Origin: Myxococcales bacterium
GTDB taxonomy: Bacteria > Myxococcota_A > Polyangia > Palsa-1104 > JAEUJZ01
Direction: 5' to 3'
NCBI GenBank assembly: GCA_016794365.1
Contig: JAEUKB010000097.1
Span: 124,001-188,000 of the forward strand
DNA length: 64,000 bases
Shown piece after piece: positions 1 through 8,526 of the stretch (the first letter of the stretch is position 1; each line of letters begins with the position of its first letter). The position numbers were made by a program, and so were the translations under genes. Under the pieces are notes generated by a model. That model did no database searches, was not told where the DNA came from, and worked only from the letters and a program-made list of their open reading frames with translations.

Positions 1-255
1 CCATCCCCCGGAATGGTTCCCGAAGCGTTCTTCTTGGTCTGCGCAGAAGTGACCAGTGAACCGGAAGAAGCGGAAGGAGACGGCTCTCCGATGGAGCATG
101 GTGCGTCGCTGCGCTGGCTTCCTTTGTCCGAAGCGCTGGCGCTGTGTGAGCGCGGTGAAGTCGAAGATGCCAAGACGGAAATCCTGCTGCACCGCTTGCA
201 TCATCGCCTGACTTCACCGCAGGTCAGCGCGTCGATTACAGACGCTTTGCGGTAA
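1..255 (+). CDS. NUDIX hydrolase, C-terminal part (cut by window edge)
   Basis: The reading frame is open from base 1 and ends with TAA. The first visible residues, PSPGMVPEAFFLVCAEV, and the later stretch with LRWLPLSEALAL resemble the C-terminal strand and helix of ADP-ribose pyrophosphatase-type NUDIX hydrolases, where a PSPG turn is followed by 'E-F-LA' and then by W-ALAL. These enzymes hydrolyse nucleoside diphosphates linked to another group, such as ADP-ribose. The NUDIX box itself lies outside the window, so catalysis cannot be judged. An internal ATG at 13 is not the real start. The 3' end overlaps the 3' end of the convergent gene on the other strand by about 20 bases. Confidence 0.6.
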   Translation, partial: PSPGMVPEAFFLVCAEVTSEPEEAEGDGSPMEHGASLRWLPLSEALALCERGEVEDAKTEILLHRLHHRLTSPQVSASITDALR

Positions 256-1021
256 ACGGGGTCGCGATCTCTAGCGATGCACCAAGCACCAGCGCTTCCG
301 GCTTTCCTGTCATCGGATCGAGCGCACCAGCCCACAAGCAGCCCCCCGCAAAGCCGGTCTTCACCGTTCCTTGACTCAGGTCTGTAGCCTGCCAATCGAT
401 TCCTTTTCCCGTCGAGCCAATCTTTGCAGACGCAGCGGAAATGCCCAGCAGCGCACAGTTGATGCCGTTGCTTGCAAAGCTTCCGCCCAGCAGCAGATCA
501 AAGCGATCGCCCGCTTCCGAGATCAGTCCAAACGCATCGGCAGTAGAGGTCACCACCGATCCAGAACAGACCGGCTTACAGTCGGGATTTGGTGTCCCCG
601 ATCCACACTGGCTGCTCTGCGGAGCCATCGTGACACCGCTGCACTGCTGCGTAGGAATCTTGACCCACATGCGGTGTTTGTACATCGCATCACGCTGATC
701 AATGTCCACTGTGCTGGGCCAGACTTCACTCGGACAGACCACTTCAGGACGGCTACAGTCCAGGTTAAAGGAATACGCTTTGCCGCCGTGCGTCACCGAA
801 AACGCCCCGCCGCTACCCGGTAGGTTCTGCGTGTACACAGAGCCTCCGATGTTTACCTTCACCGTCATTGAGCTGCCGTACGAAATCGTCCACTTTCCCG
901 TCACATCGGGAGCGGGAGATGTCGAGTTAAACGCGCCTCCGCAGCCACCATCTGCACCGGACAAAAGAGGCAGCGATCCACAAAGCAGAAGACCAATAAG
1001 CGTAGTCGGTTTCGTGTTCAT
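236..1021 (-). CDS. Secreted Cys-rich protein of unknown function
   Basis: This is a 261-residue protein with an N-terminal signal sequence (MNTKPTTLIGLLLCGSLPLLSG) followed by a Gly/Cys-rich stretch; a lipoprotein cleavage near Cys27 is possible but the lipobox is not canonical. The mature part carries about ten cysteines, several close together (DCSRPEVVC, DCKPVC), which suggests disulfide bonds in the periplasm or outside the cell. The sequence contains 'DVTGKWTISYG', as seen in small beta-rich lipocalin-like lipoproteins, but I do not recognise the family. It is convergent with the NUDIX gene, overlapping it tail to tail, and divergent from the next gene, with about 120 bases between for promoters. 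Confidence 0.6.
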   Translation of the reverse strand: MNTKPTTLIGLLLCGSLPLLSGADGGCGGAFNSTSPAPDVTGKWTISYGSSMTVKVNIGGSVYTQNLPGSGGAFSVTHGGKAYSFNLDCSRPEVVCPSEVWPSTVDIDQRDAMYKHRMWVKIPTQQCSGVTMAPQSSQCGSGTPNPDCKPVCSGSVVTSTADAFGLISEAGDRFDLLLGGSFASNGINCALLGISAASAKIGSTGKGIDWQATDLSQGTVKTGFAGGCLWAGALDPMTGKPEALVLGASLEIATPFTAKRL

Positions 1022-1140
1022 GTAAGGATCCTCCGTTTCGCTCTGTCGCGAGCACGCGCACTATAAGCGCCAGGCTGTTTTGCACACAGCAAACTTCCAA
1101 AAATCGCGCAGTTGGCTTCGTTTCTCTTTCTCGCTGCGTC

Positions 1141-2295
1141 GTGGCTGATACAATTCTGTCCATGCCTGCTCGGACTCGACGCGCACTCTGTTTTGTCGTC
1201 GTACAAGCGATTGGCTGGCTGGGGTCACACTCCGCTTGGGCCGAAGAGCCAGTACGCCCAGCGCCACCCGCAGCACACTACGAACCAGACACCCATCCCC
1301 AGAGCGATCCACCTTCCCCCAAAGAGAGTGCGCCACCACCGATTCCGAACGCAGCCCCGGCGGAAGTTCCCGCGCTGCCGCCTCCACCACTTCCGCTCGG
1401 TACGCTGTCTCTTTGGCCCAACGGAAAACCGGCTGCGATCACTTGTGAGAATCAGCCAATTACACAGTCTCTGTGTCGGTACGAAGACTTTTCAGGAATC
1501 CTAACCACCTACTATGCGGACGGCAGCGTTGCCCAGGTTCTGTCTTTCGCAAACGGAGTCCTAGACGGTCTGATTGAAAGCTACGATGGCGCAGGCCACT
1601 TGCTTGCCCGCGAGTATTTCTACGCTGGGAAACCACGCTCACCGACGACACTTCCATCTGGAGTGAGCGTCCCACGCGATCGACCGCTGCCGCCGCCACC
1701 CGTCTTTGCAGAGCAGTCTGCGATCGCTGCGACGCCCCGGATCACGATGGACTCCGCAGACAGAGACAGGCTGCGCGGGCTAATCGGACTGGGCTTTCGC
1801 GGCTCGATCGGACTGCTCGCCAGCAGTGCAGTGGTTCCGTTCTATCTGGGAGGAATCCTGCAAGTGATTCCCAACATGCGGCAGGTTCGCCCCGAGTTTT
1901 CCGTCGGTGCTTCCTTTGCTTTGCGCAATGACTATGCGCGTGTCGATGTTCCCTTGTCGCTAGGAATCCAAGCTGATCTGTTTCCGGGAGCTGACACGAT
2001 GTATCTGGTGCTGGCTGCAAGCGCCGCGTATTCCCATCGCTGGGTGCAAGGAAACGTTCCCGGAAAGCAAACAGAGTCTGGCTGGTTCAGCGGTGCGGAA
2101 GCAGGAATCGGAGTCCGTCTGCGCAGCGGTCCAGCCAGCTACTGGCTCGGTGATCTGCGCCTGGGCGGAATGGGTCGCGTCGATACTGCGTCTCGCCTGT
2201 TGTTGCCCCAGCCTGATGGACCTCCTGAGCCTGCGCTTGGGAATCACTTTCGGATGACACTGAACCTGTCTTTCGTCGGAAACCTCGGTGCTTAG
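1141..2295 (+). CDS. Secreted Pro-rich protein with MORN-like repeats and a beta-rich C-terminal domain
   Basis: The frame begins with GTG at 1141; an ATG at 1162 (MPARTRRALC) is an equally good start. A signal peptide ends near SAWAEE, followed by about 60 Pro/Ala-rich residues. Then comes a segment like MORN/antitoxin-type repeats (LWPNGKPAAI, TYYADGSVAQVLSFANG, LIESYDGAGH), and a C-terminal half with alternating hydrophobic strands (GLGFRGSIGLLASSAV to MTLNLSFVGNL) that resembles a small outer-membrane beta-barrel. The product is probably periplasmic or outer-membrane. It is the first gene of a four-gene + strand run; the next gene starts 10 bases after its stop, so it is likely co-transcribed. 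Function is unknown. Confidence 0.6.
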   Translation: MADTILSMPARTRRALCFVVVQAIGWLGSHSAWAEEPVRPAPPAAHYEPDTHPQSDPPSPKESAPPPIPNAAPAEVPALPPPPLPLGTLSLWPNGKPAAITCENQPITQSLCRYEDFSGILTTYYADGSVAQVLSFANGVLDGLIESYDGAGHLLAREYFYAGKPRSPTTLPSGVSVPRDRPLPPPPVFAEQSAIAATPRITMDSADRDRLRGLIGLGFRGSIGLLASSAVVPFYLGGILQVIPNMRQVRPEFSVGASFALRNDYARVDVPLSLGIQADLFPGADTMYLVLAASAAYSHRWVQGNVPGKQTESGWFSGAEAGIGVRLRSGPASYWLGDLRLGGMGRVDTASRLLLPQPDGPPEPALGNHFRMTLNLSFVGNLGA

Positions 2296-2305
2296 GAGAC
2301 TTCTG

Positions 2306-3370
2306 ATGCTGAAACATCCGCTCCTTACGCTGTGTCGAACAGCACTTTTTTCTGGCTCTCTTGCGCTGCTTGGCTGCGGAACCAGCACGGTCACGATCGA
2401 ATCCATCAAGCATCGTCCAGGAACTGCCGTCGTGGAAAGCTGCGAGCTGGACTCCCTACAGCAGCTCTCTCTGCTTTCCGAAGATGCACGCGCAGTGGTT
2501 TCCGATGTCGTGCTGCTGTGTCTGTACATTCGCGATGATGTGGCCGCACCGCTCGCCCCAGCCGATGCAGCATCCGTACAGCAGACCGTCACGACCCTGC
2601 GTCAGCGCGGCTATCACGTTCAGCTTGGAGTCCAGACCGGCGAAGCGTTTTCCCAGACCCCGAGCAAGCTGGATGCGCTGCTGCAAAACAACACGCGCCG
2701 AGCAGTGCTGACTGCCTCGATTGTGAATCAAGCCGGACTGGCAGATGGCATTGTACTGGCTCCCCCGACGCTAAGTACAGCCACAGAGCCCGCCTTCCGA
2801 GCCTGGATCGCAGAGCTGTCGCAGTCCCTTGGTTCCCGCAAGCTCAGCTTGTTTGCACCGCCCAGCTCGCAGAGTCCCAGCGACATTCCGGGAGGTGATG
2901 CCATCGATCTGACTGCGCTGCAAAGTCAGCTCGCACGCGCTTACTTGATGACGCTTGATCTCAGCTGCTGCGACGAAGCGCCGGGTCCGACAACCTCGGG
3001 AGAGTGGATCTCTTCAGTGATGTCTTTTGCGCAGCAGCGGACTCCCAACCTGGCCATGCAGTTCTCTGTTCCGCTCTACGGAACCTACTTTGGTCCGCAA
3101 GGCCAGCGTCAGCTTTCCTATCTGGAAGCAGTTGGAATGGCGGGCGACAAACAGATCGAGGTGCTGCGAAACGAAGACGGAGCCCTTCACTATTCCTATC
3201 AGGAACAGAGTGGTCAGCGGACAGAGGTCTACTTTGACGATGCCCACAGCTTGCTCCAGACCTTGTCTGTGGTGGATTCCTCTGTGCTGCCCAGCGTCGG
3301 TGTTTTGTACTACGGAGTCGGCGGCGAAGATCCCGCGCTGTGGAGCACCCTGCGGGAGAAGATGAAGTGA
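2306..3370 (+). CDS. GH18-fold-like lipoprotein, probably without glycosidase activity
   Basis: ATG 2306 is preferred over the GTG at 2288 because AGGAG lies at 2294-2298 with normal spacing and the upstream gene ends at 2295. The signal peptide ends in a lipobox (LALLGC), so this is a lipoprotein. The rest resembles family 18 glycoside hydrolase / spore-germination YaaH-type barrels: a C-terminal block with YFDDAHSLLQTL and the strand VGVLYYGVGGEDPALW matches the last strands of that barrel. The expected catalytic DGxDxDxE motif appears degenerated to ADGIVLAPP, so catalysis is doubtful and a binding role is more likely. Its stop overlaps the start of the next gene, consistent with translational coupling. 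Confidence 0.6.
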   Translation: MLKHPLLTLCRTALFSGSLALLGCGTSTVTIESIKHRPGTAVVESCELDSLQQLSLLSEDARAVVSDVVLLCLYIRDDVAAPLAPADAASVQQTVTTLRQRGYHVQLGVQTGEAFSQTPSKLDALLQNNTRRAVLTASIVNQAGLADGIVLAPPTLSTATEPAFRAWIAELSQSLGSRKLSLFAPPSSQSPSDIPGGDAIDLTALQSQLARAYLMTLDLSCCDEAPGPTTSGEWISSVMSFAQQRTPNLAMQFSVPLYGTYFGPQGQRQLSYLEAVGMAGDKQIEVLRNEDGALHYSYQEQSGQRTEVYFDDAHSLLQTLSVVDSSVLPSVGVLYYGVGGEDPALWSTLREKMK

Positions 3371-4635
3371 TCGAAGCGTCCACAGATGCGATCCGAGTCG
3401 CAGCACTCCGCTCGCGCGAGCCACTGGCCAATCCGCTGTTTGAGCAAGCGCTGTCTCGGCGTTATCTCATCTTCGATGCCTATGTCAGTGGAGAGCGCCG
3501 GGTCGATCTTCATCCGCTGATTCTGTCTCCTTCCGTTCATCAGCAAGCGGTGGAGTGTGCAGAGACAGCCGCGCGCGTCGTCACTTCCGTTGCCGAGCGC
3601 GCCCATCAGGATGAAGCCGAAGCGCAGTGTTATGGCTTTTCAAACGATGTCCGCCGACTGGCCAGCGCGTCGTGGAACGGACAGGATCACAGCACACTGT
3701 ATCGCGTCGATCTGCTGTGGGGCCACAGTGGCTTTCGTGCCTGTGAGATCAACGCAGACTGTCCGGGCGGACATAATGAAGCACTTGGTCTGCCTCTTTT
3801 GTCGCAAGCTGCCGGGTTTTGGTCGGGAATCAATCCAACCACCGTGATCGATAGACTCTGTCAGCAGCTGATCGATCTCACCAACCAAGATGGAGCCATC
3901 GCGCTTGTCTACGCCACAGCGTACGCGGAAGACTTACAGGTCTGCGCACTGATTCAGCGTGAGCTACAGCGACGAGGTGCAACCGCAATCTTGGCACCAC
4001 CGACCGCGCTGCGCCGCAAAGGAAAAGGACTCTGGATTGGCAAACAGAGTGTCTCTGTCCTGTATCGCTACTTTCCGACTGAGTACATGGAAGGACAGCG
4101 CAACCTGTCTGCCATCATCGATGCAGTTGCGTCAGGACACGTCAAGACGCTGTCCAACTTTGCTGCGATCTTTCCACAGTCTAAGCTCGCATTTGCGCGC
4201 GCACATCGAAACAAAGACACGCTGTCTGCACACGATCAACAAGGACTCTGTTTCCTTCCACAGACCTTTGCGCTCAGCGATGTTCCGCTTGCGCAGCTTG
4301 TCTCTGAACGACCCCGCTGGGTGCTCAAAAGAGCGCTCGGTCGCGTCGGTGAAGAGGTCTTTGTAGGCTCTCTGCTCCGCGAACCAGACTGGATCCAAGT
4401 GCTGGACAGAGCACAAACGGAACACAGCCAAGGCGAAGTCTGGATCGTGCAAGAGTTTGTGCCGCAGCGCGCAGTACAGACTCCCTTTGGGCCGCGCCTG
4501 CTGACGCTGGGAGCCTATGTCCTAAACGGTCGCTTCTGCGGTTACTTCGCCAGGCTCACAACCGACAGTCACGCTTCCCATAACGCGCTGTGTCTGCCCG
4601 TGTTTGTGCGATCCGATTCCGAAAGGGAGCCCTGA
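3367..4635 (+). CDS. ATP-grasp ligase, glutathionylspermidine synthase-like
   Basis: The start is taken as GTG 3367, inside a GTGA overlap with the upstream stop and preceded by GGGAGAAG; an in-frame ATG at 3340 lies inside the previous gene. The segment VDLLWGHSGFRACEINADCP with GGHNEALG matches the glutathionylspermidine synthase-type pre-ATP-grasp/ATP-grasp fold, and the C-terminal part (WVLKRALGRVGEEVFVG, WIVQEFVPQ, LTLGAYVLNGRFCGYFAR) holds the ATP-grasp Lys, Glu and Arg strands. Such enzymes form amide bonds using ATP; the substrates here are unknown. At about 422 residues it has only the synthetase half, with no amidase domain. It sits between two lipoproteins, to which it is tightly linked (TGATG at the 3' end). 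Confidence 0.7.
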   Translation: MIEASTDAIRVAALRSREPLANPLFEQALSRRYLIFDAYVSGERRVDLHPLILSPSVHQQAVECAETAARVVTSVAERAHQDEAEAQCYGFSNDVRRLASASWNGQDHSTLYRVDLLWGHSGFRACEINADCPGGHNEALGLPLLSQAAGFWSGINPTTVIDRLCQQLIDLTNQDGAIALVYATAYAEDLQVCALIQRELQRRGATAILAPPTALRRKGKGLWIGKQSVSVLYRYFPTEYMEGQRNLSAIIDAVASGHVKTLSNFAAIFPQSKLAFARAHRNKDTLSAHDQQGLCFLPQTFALSDVPLAQLVSERPRWVLKRALGRVGEEVFVGSLLREPDWIQVLDRAQTEHSQGEVWIVQEFVPQRAVQTPFGPRLLTLGAYVLNGRFCGYFARLTTDSHASHNALCLPVFVRSDSEREP

Positions 4636-5600
4636 TGCAGAGAAAGAATGCAGTCCCGCTCCTGCTGTTTGCCAGTTCCTGTGCCACGGCGCGGCCTCCT
4701 TCCGCCGAGTTTTTGGCGCGCGCAGAGTCCGTTCCGCCTTCCCACAGCCTGCTGCTTCCTTCGGCCCAGCGCGCGTTTGCCGCGTGGCAGCTTCCTCCCG
4801 ATGATCCGTGGCTGCGCTTTAGCAAGTGGACGCTCTTGTCTGCGCTCGGCGATCAGGTCACAACCGGCGAGCTGCCCGATGTTCGCCTGCTCAAGCTGGT
4901 GCAGCGTGCCGAGATCTTCGGTCAACGGCTCGGTGCCTCTGGACTTCCGCCCGATACGCTGTGGATTGTCGATCTACGTGGAGCCGCTGCCGTCGCGTTT
5001 GGCAATGCCCTCAGCCATTCCTCGCCGCAGCCGGTGTCGCTGGTGATGACCTTTAACAACTGGCCCGCCGAGCGAGAGCTGATTCCCGCCGAAGAGACGC
5101 TGGCCGCGCTGCTCACCCACCGACCGCGACTGCCGGATCCTGGTGTGTCGGGCTCCCGTCCGGTGTTTCTGCTGGATGCCTGGCGGCTGGCCTATCGCGA
5201 CGAAGAACCCGACGACGAAGCGGTGGACAATCGCTACTACCTGACCAGCTCTGACTTTCCCGAGCCCGCGCAGCTCGAAGAGCGAGGCATTCGCCGCATC
5301 GTCTATCTGACCGAGACGCTCGGTCGCGATCCCGAGCAAGCCGTCGAAGAAGACGATCTACACGAGACGTTTGTGCGCTACAGCCAAGCAGGTCTCGCGA
5401 TCTCGCTGCTCGGACTCGATGAGCTCGACGAGCCGCAGCCACAGCTTGTGCTCTCTCGGCGACGCTTTTATGTGCCCCGACATCGTCCCACCATCGTGCA
5501 TAGTCCATCGTTTTATGCGCGCTCACGCGGCGGCTTCGGTGGTCCTCGCGCCCGTCCCAGCTTCCACGGCGTCATTCACCGCTCCGGCCACGGCGGCTAG
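4635..5600 (+). CDS. Lipoprotein of unknown function
   Basis: ATG 4635 is chosen because it overlaps the upstream stop as TGATG; a longer frame from 4590 would run inside the previous gene. The N-terminus MQRKNAVPLLLFASSC reads as a short lipoprotein signal, giving a lipidated Cys at about residue 16. The body has WIVDLRGAAAVAFGNAL and later FLLDAWRLAYRDEEPDDE, IRRIVYLTETLG, suggesting an alpha/beta fold that holds a redox or polysaccharide substrate, but I do not recognise the family. The C-terminus (FYARSRGGFGGPRARP) is basic and Gly-rich. Gly codons change from mostly GGA to mostly GGC at this gene although it belongs to the same operon. It is the last gene before a 230-base convergent gap. 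Confidence 0.6.
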   Translation: MQRKNAVPLLLFASSCATARPPSAEFLARAESVPPSHSLLLPSAQRAFAAWQLPPDDPWLRFSKWTLLSALGDQVTTGELPDVRLLKLVQRAEIFGQRLGASGLPPDTLWIVDLRGAAAVAFGNALSHSSPQPVSLVMTFNNWPAERELIPAEETLAALLTHRPRLPDPGVSGSRPVFLLDAWRLAYRDEEPDDEAVDNRYYLTSSDFPEPAQLEERGIRRIVYLTETLGRDPEQAVEEDDLHETFVRYSQAGLAISLLGLDELDEPQPQLVLSRRRFYVPRHRPTIVHSPSFYARSRGGFGGPRARPSFHGVIHRSGHGG

Positions 5601-5831
5601 CAGCGCACGAGCCGCGTCCTGTCCCTTTCCCCGTTTGGGCCGCTTTTCAGCCCATTTCTGCGTGTTCTCAGCGTGTTCCGACAAAACGGCCCTGCGCAGT
5701 ACCTCGCACGCTGTGTTTTGCGCGCGGGCTGCGGTTTTCTTTGGGTGGGAACCTGAAGGAAAGAACGGAGGAAGCGGATTGAAGTGGGAAGCGCAGCGGG
5801 CTCTTTCGCCAAGAGCCCGAGAGGAAGCAGC
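5601..5831. other. Convergent intergenic region
   Basis: This separates the lipoprotein operon from the FHA/AgmX gene on the opposite strand. I see no stable hairpin followed by a T tract, and no open frame with convincing coding character. Confidence 0.4.
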
Positions 5832-8066
5832 TTATTCGCCGCCAGCGGCCTTGAGCACGAACGGATACGTGACGACGACGATACCGCCCTGAGGACGCGG
5901 GAACTCCCAGCGACGGAGCGCAGCGGCGATGCACTGCTCGACGACCGGGTTACCAAGCGTCGAAGACTGCACGATGCTGGCCACAACTCCGCCTGTCGGT
6001 CCGATCGTGAAGTTCACCATGACGCGGCCTTCCATGTTCGGAGTGCGGGTCAGCTCGCGCTCGTAGCAGAACTTCACTTCGTTGATGTGACGACGGATGA
6101 TGCGGCGAATCAGTTCCTTATCGAGCGAGCCACGGACCTCTGCGGTACCGGGGACAACTTCAGGAGAGCCCGCCTTGCGACCTTTGAGGGCACCGACCTT
6201 CGCGCCGTAGCCACCGCCACCCGCGCCGTGACCAACCGTACCGATGTTGCCAAGACCGATCGTGCCTTCACCCGTGCCGCCGCCACCACCGCCAGCGCCG
6301 ACCAGACCGAAGCCACCACCGCCGTAGGCATCGCCCGCTTCCGTACCGACCAGACCACCCATCGCGTCCGACGCATCCTTACCGAGCGCCGAGTCACGAC
6401 CGAAGATCGAAGCCATGTTGCCCATCTGTCCCGAGCGAATCAGACCGAGCACACCGGCGTTCTTCGCAGCGTCCTTGGCCGCTTCCTTCGCCAGCTTGAT
6501 GTCGCGGTTATCCTGCGGACCCTTGATTTGGTACAGCTTGTTCTTCTGGCTCGTGTCCTTTTTGCCCATCTTGCCTTCGGACTCTTTGGCCTTCTTGCCG
6601 CCATCGTCCTTCTCTTCGGCCTTCTTCTTCAGCCAGTCCGGGATCTCTTCCGGCTTCTCCTCGGGTGGCTTCTGAACCAGCTTCGCAAAGCGCTGATCGT
6701 TCATGAACGCATCGAGCGACAGCGACTTCGGGTCGGGCGGAACCGAGAAGATCAGCGCCATAAACAGCGCCACCGCACCGAACACCGCGCCGGTATACGA
6801 CTGCGTACCCCAGTCGATGTTGAGCGGAACCGGATAGGTACGCGCCTTGGCGACGGAGTTTACGTTGAAGAAGTTGTCACCGAGCTGCAAGCTGAAGCGT
6901 CCCTCGGCGGGGATCGCCATCACAAACGCACCCTGCACGTCGCCTTGACGAGCCTGGTTCGATGCGATCAGATCGCTCACCTGGATGCTCTTGCCGCCGA
7001 CATGAAGCTCACCGCTCATCTTTTGGGTGAGCAGCACCTCATACTGGTCGCCCGTGGAACGAACCAGCGGGAAGCGCTCGACGGGAAGGTCTTCGCCCGG
7101 CGTCTTGAACGTCGTGCCCGGAGCCGGTCCGATCGTAAACTCGTTCTCGGCGATCTCCTTCTGCTTGCGCAGCACACCGATCGCCAGCGCCGCAATGCCA
7201 ACACCCAGCAGGATGCCGCCCGCTGCGTCGTGCGCCCGACTGCCGGGGCTCTTGGCAGGCTTGACCGCCTTCTTGTCGGGAGCCGCCGCCGCGTTTTCGT
7301 GCTCCCACTTCTCTTCGAGAGCCACTTCGCGTGAGACGGTGATGTAGTTGGTCAGAAACAGCAGGAACACGACGCCGAGTGCCGCCATGCCGCCGTAGAT
7401 CATGCCGTTGGTCGCCCCAGTGACCTTGCCGCCTTGCGGGTTGTCAAAGTGACGAACTTCGATGACTGCGTCTTCGTACAGCGCAGCCACTTCGACGGCG
7501 CGCGAGCCATCACGTAGCTCCACCTGCTCCAGCACCTGGGGCGGAAGCTGCGGCACAAACGCCTTCGGGCCGTACGCCGGGGGAATCGACAGGCCAGCAG
7601 CCGGGGCCCCATGTCCATGGGCAGCCGGAGCCGCCGGAGCCGCCGCCGCAGCGGGCGCACCAAACGGGGCCGGGGGCCGCATGCCGGGCAGCGGTGGGCC
7701 GGCCGGACGTGGTGGCGGAGGAGCCGCCGCAGGAGCCTGCGCAACCACCGCAGGTGCCTCGAACTTCACAACCAGGCGAACGTCACCGACCTTGACTTCG
7801 TCGCCGCTCGACAGCTTCTGCGGCTTGTTGGCACCCAGTCGCGCACCATTGACGAACGTGCCTTTGGTCGAGTTGAGATCGACGATCGTGACTTGGTTGT
7901 CCGGCGTCACCTCGACCTGCGCGTGCAGTCGGCTCACCGACTCATCTTCGAGGTTTATGTTTGCCGACGAGATCTTGCCAATCTTTATCGTTTCTTGGTT
8001 GAGCTTTTCGGTCTTCACCAGGGCGTCGCCCTGATAGACCTCGATCGTAATGGGGATGGCAGCCAT
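5832..8066 (-). CDS. FHA domain protein with AgmX/PglI TonB-like C-terminus
   Basis: The 744-residue product begins with an FHA domain (roughly residues 5-105; ISSANINLEDESVSRLHAQV and NSTKGTFVNGARL hold the usual Gly/Ser/His/Asn motifs), which binds phosphothreonine peptides. A Pro/Ala-rich linker follows, then membrane segments (GMAALGVVFLLFLTNYITV; AGGILLGVGIAALAIGVL; VFGAVALFMALIFSV), a charged Lys/Glu coiled segment, a Gly-rich stretch (about residues 585-620), and a C-terminal domain (LIRRIIRRHINEVKFCYER, GRVMVNFTIGPTGGV, RRWEFPRPQGGI) that matches the AgmX/PglI family, related to TonB C-termini and known from myxobacterial adventurous gliding and type IV-like export. The likely role is envelope-spanning energy transduction. 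AGGGAGGA precedes ATG 8066 by five bases. Confidence 0.85.
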   Translation of the reverse strand: MAAIPITIEVYQGDALVKTEKLNQETIKIGKISSANINLEDESVSRLHAQVEVTPDNQVTIVDLNSTKGTFVNGARLGANKPQKLSSGDEVKVGDVRLVVKFEAPAVVAQAPAAAPPPPRPAGPPLPGMRPPAPFGAPAAAAAPAAPAAHGHGAPAAGLSIPPAYGPKAFVPQLPPQVLEQVELRDGSRAVEVAALYEDAVIEVRHFDNPQGGKVTGATNGMIYGGMAALGVVFLLFLTNYITVSREVALEEKWEHENAAAAPDKKAVKPAKSPGSRAHDAAGGILLGVGIAALAIGVLRKQKEIAENEFTIGPAPGTTFKTPGEDLPVERFPLVRSTGDQYEVLLTQKMSGELHVGGKSIQVSDLIASNQARQGDVQGAFVMAIPAEGRFSLQLGDNFFNVNSVAKARTYPVPLNIDWGTQSYTGAVFGAVALFMALIFSVPPDPKSLSLDAFMNDQRFAKLVQKPPEEKPEEIPDWLKKKAEEKDDGGKKAKESEGKMGKKDTSQKNKLYQIKGPQDNRDIKLAKEAAKDAAKNAGVLGLIRSGQMGNMASIFGRDSALGKDASDAMGGLVGTEAGDAYGGGGFGLVGAGGGGGGTGEGTIGLGNIGTVGHGAGGGGYGAKVGALKGRKAGSPEVVPGTAEVRGSLDKELIRRIIRRHINEVKFCYERELTRTPNMEGRVMVNFTIGPTGGVVASIVQSSTLGNPVVEQCIAAALRRWEFPRPQGGIVVVTYPFVLKAAGGE

Positions 8067-8526
8067 TGGGTCCTCCCTGCCTGGTTCAATCCTGTTAGCC
8101 AGTCACAGTTTCGGACACCTTTTGGTTTTCTAGGTTCCAAAAAATTTTCTTGCCGCTTGAAGCCTGTGTGCTAGCTCGGTCGAACCACTTCAAAGCCCAG
8201 CCGTTCCGACGGCAAGTGCCCAAGACCTAGCTGCACCCACAGCGCAGGTCAGCCCGCAGAGGAACCGACCCTCACGCACAGGCACAGACAGCCAGTACGT
8301 GAGCCAACGCACCAAAACACAGCCGCAGGATGCTCACGTTCGCTGCATCCGATCGGACCGCAGAACGGCGCGTAAGTTCCCAACTTTGTAGAAAAAGCCC
8401 GATCCAACCGGGCCAAAGCGCCCGCAGCGTCCGCAACACACCCCAAAAAGCCCGCAGCGTCCGTCGCAAAGAGCGAGCCGATCGCACCGCGATCCCAGCT
8501 CACAGTTCCGCACGGACCGCCCGCAG
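8067..8526. other. Non-coding region upstream of the FHA/AgmX gene
   Basis: These 460 bases hold no convincing gene. An A/T-rich patch around 8130-8155 probably contains the promoter of the FHA/AgmX gene. A 14-base direct repeat (GCCCGCAGCGTCCG) occurs twice between about 8405 and 8470, about 40 bases apart, each copy next to AAAG/AAAA. No terminator with a T tract was seen for the upstream - strand gene. Confidence 0.4.

Noticed and set aside
5784..7334. 516-residue + frame
   Set aside because: It is the antisense shadow of the FHA/AgmX gene, whose motifs and ribosome-binding site are clear.
8070..8110. tRNA-like T-loop GTTCAATCC
   Set aside because: The flanking bases cannot form the five-pair T stem, and no anticodon or acceptor arm is present.
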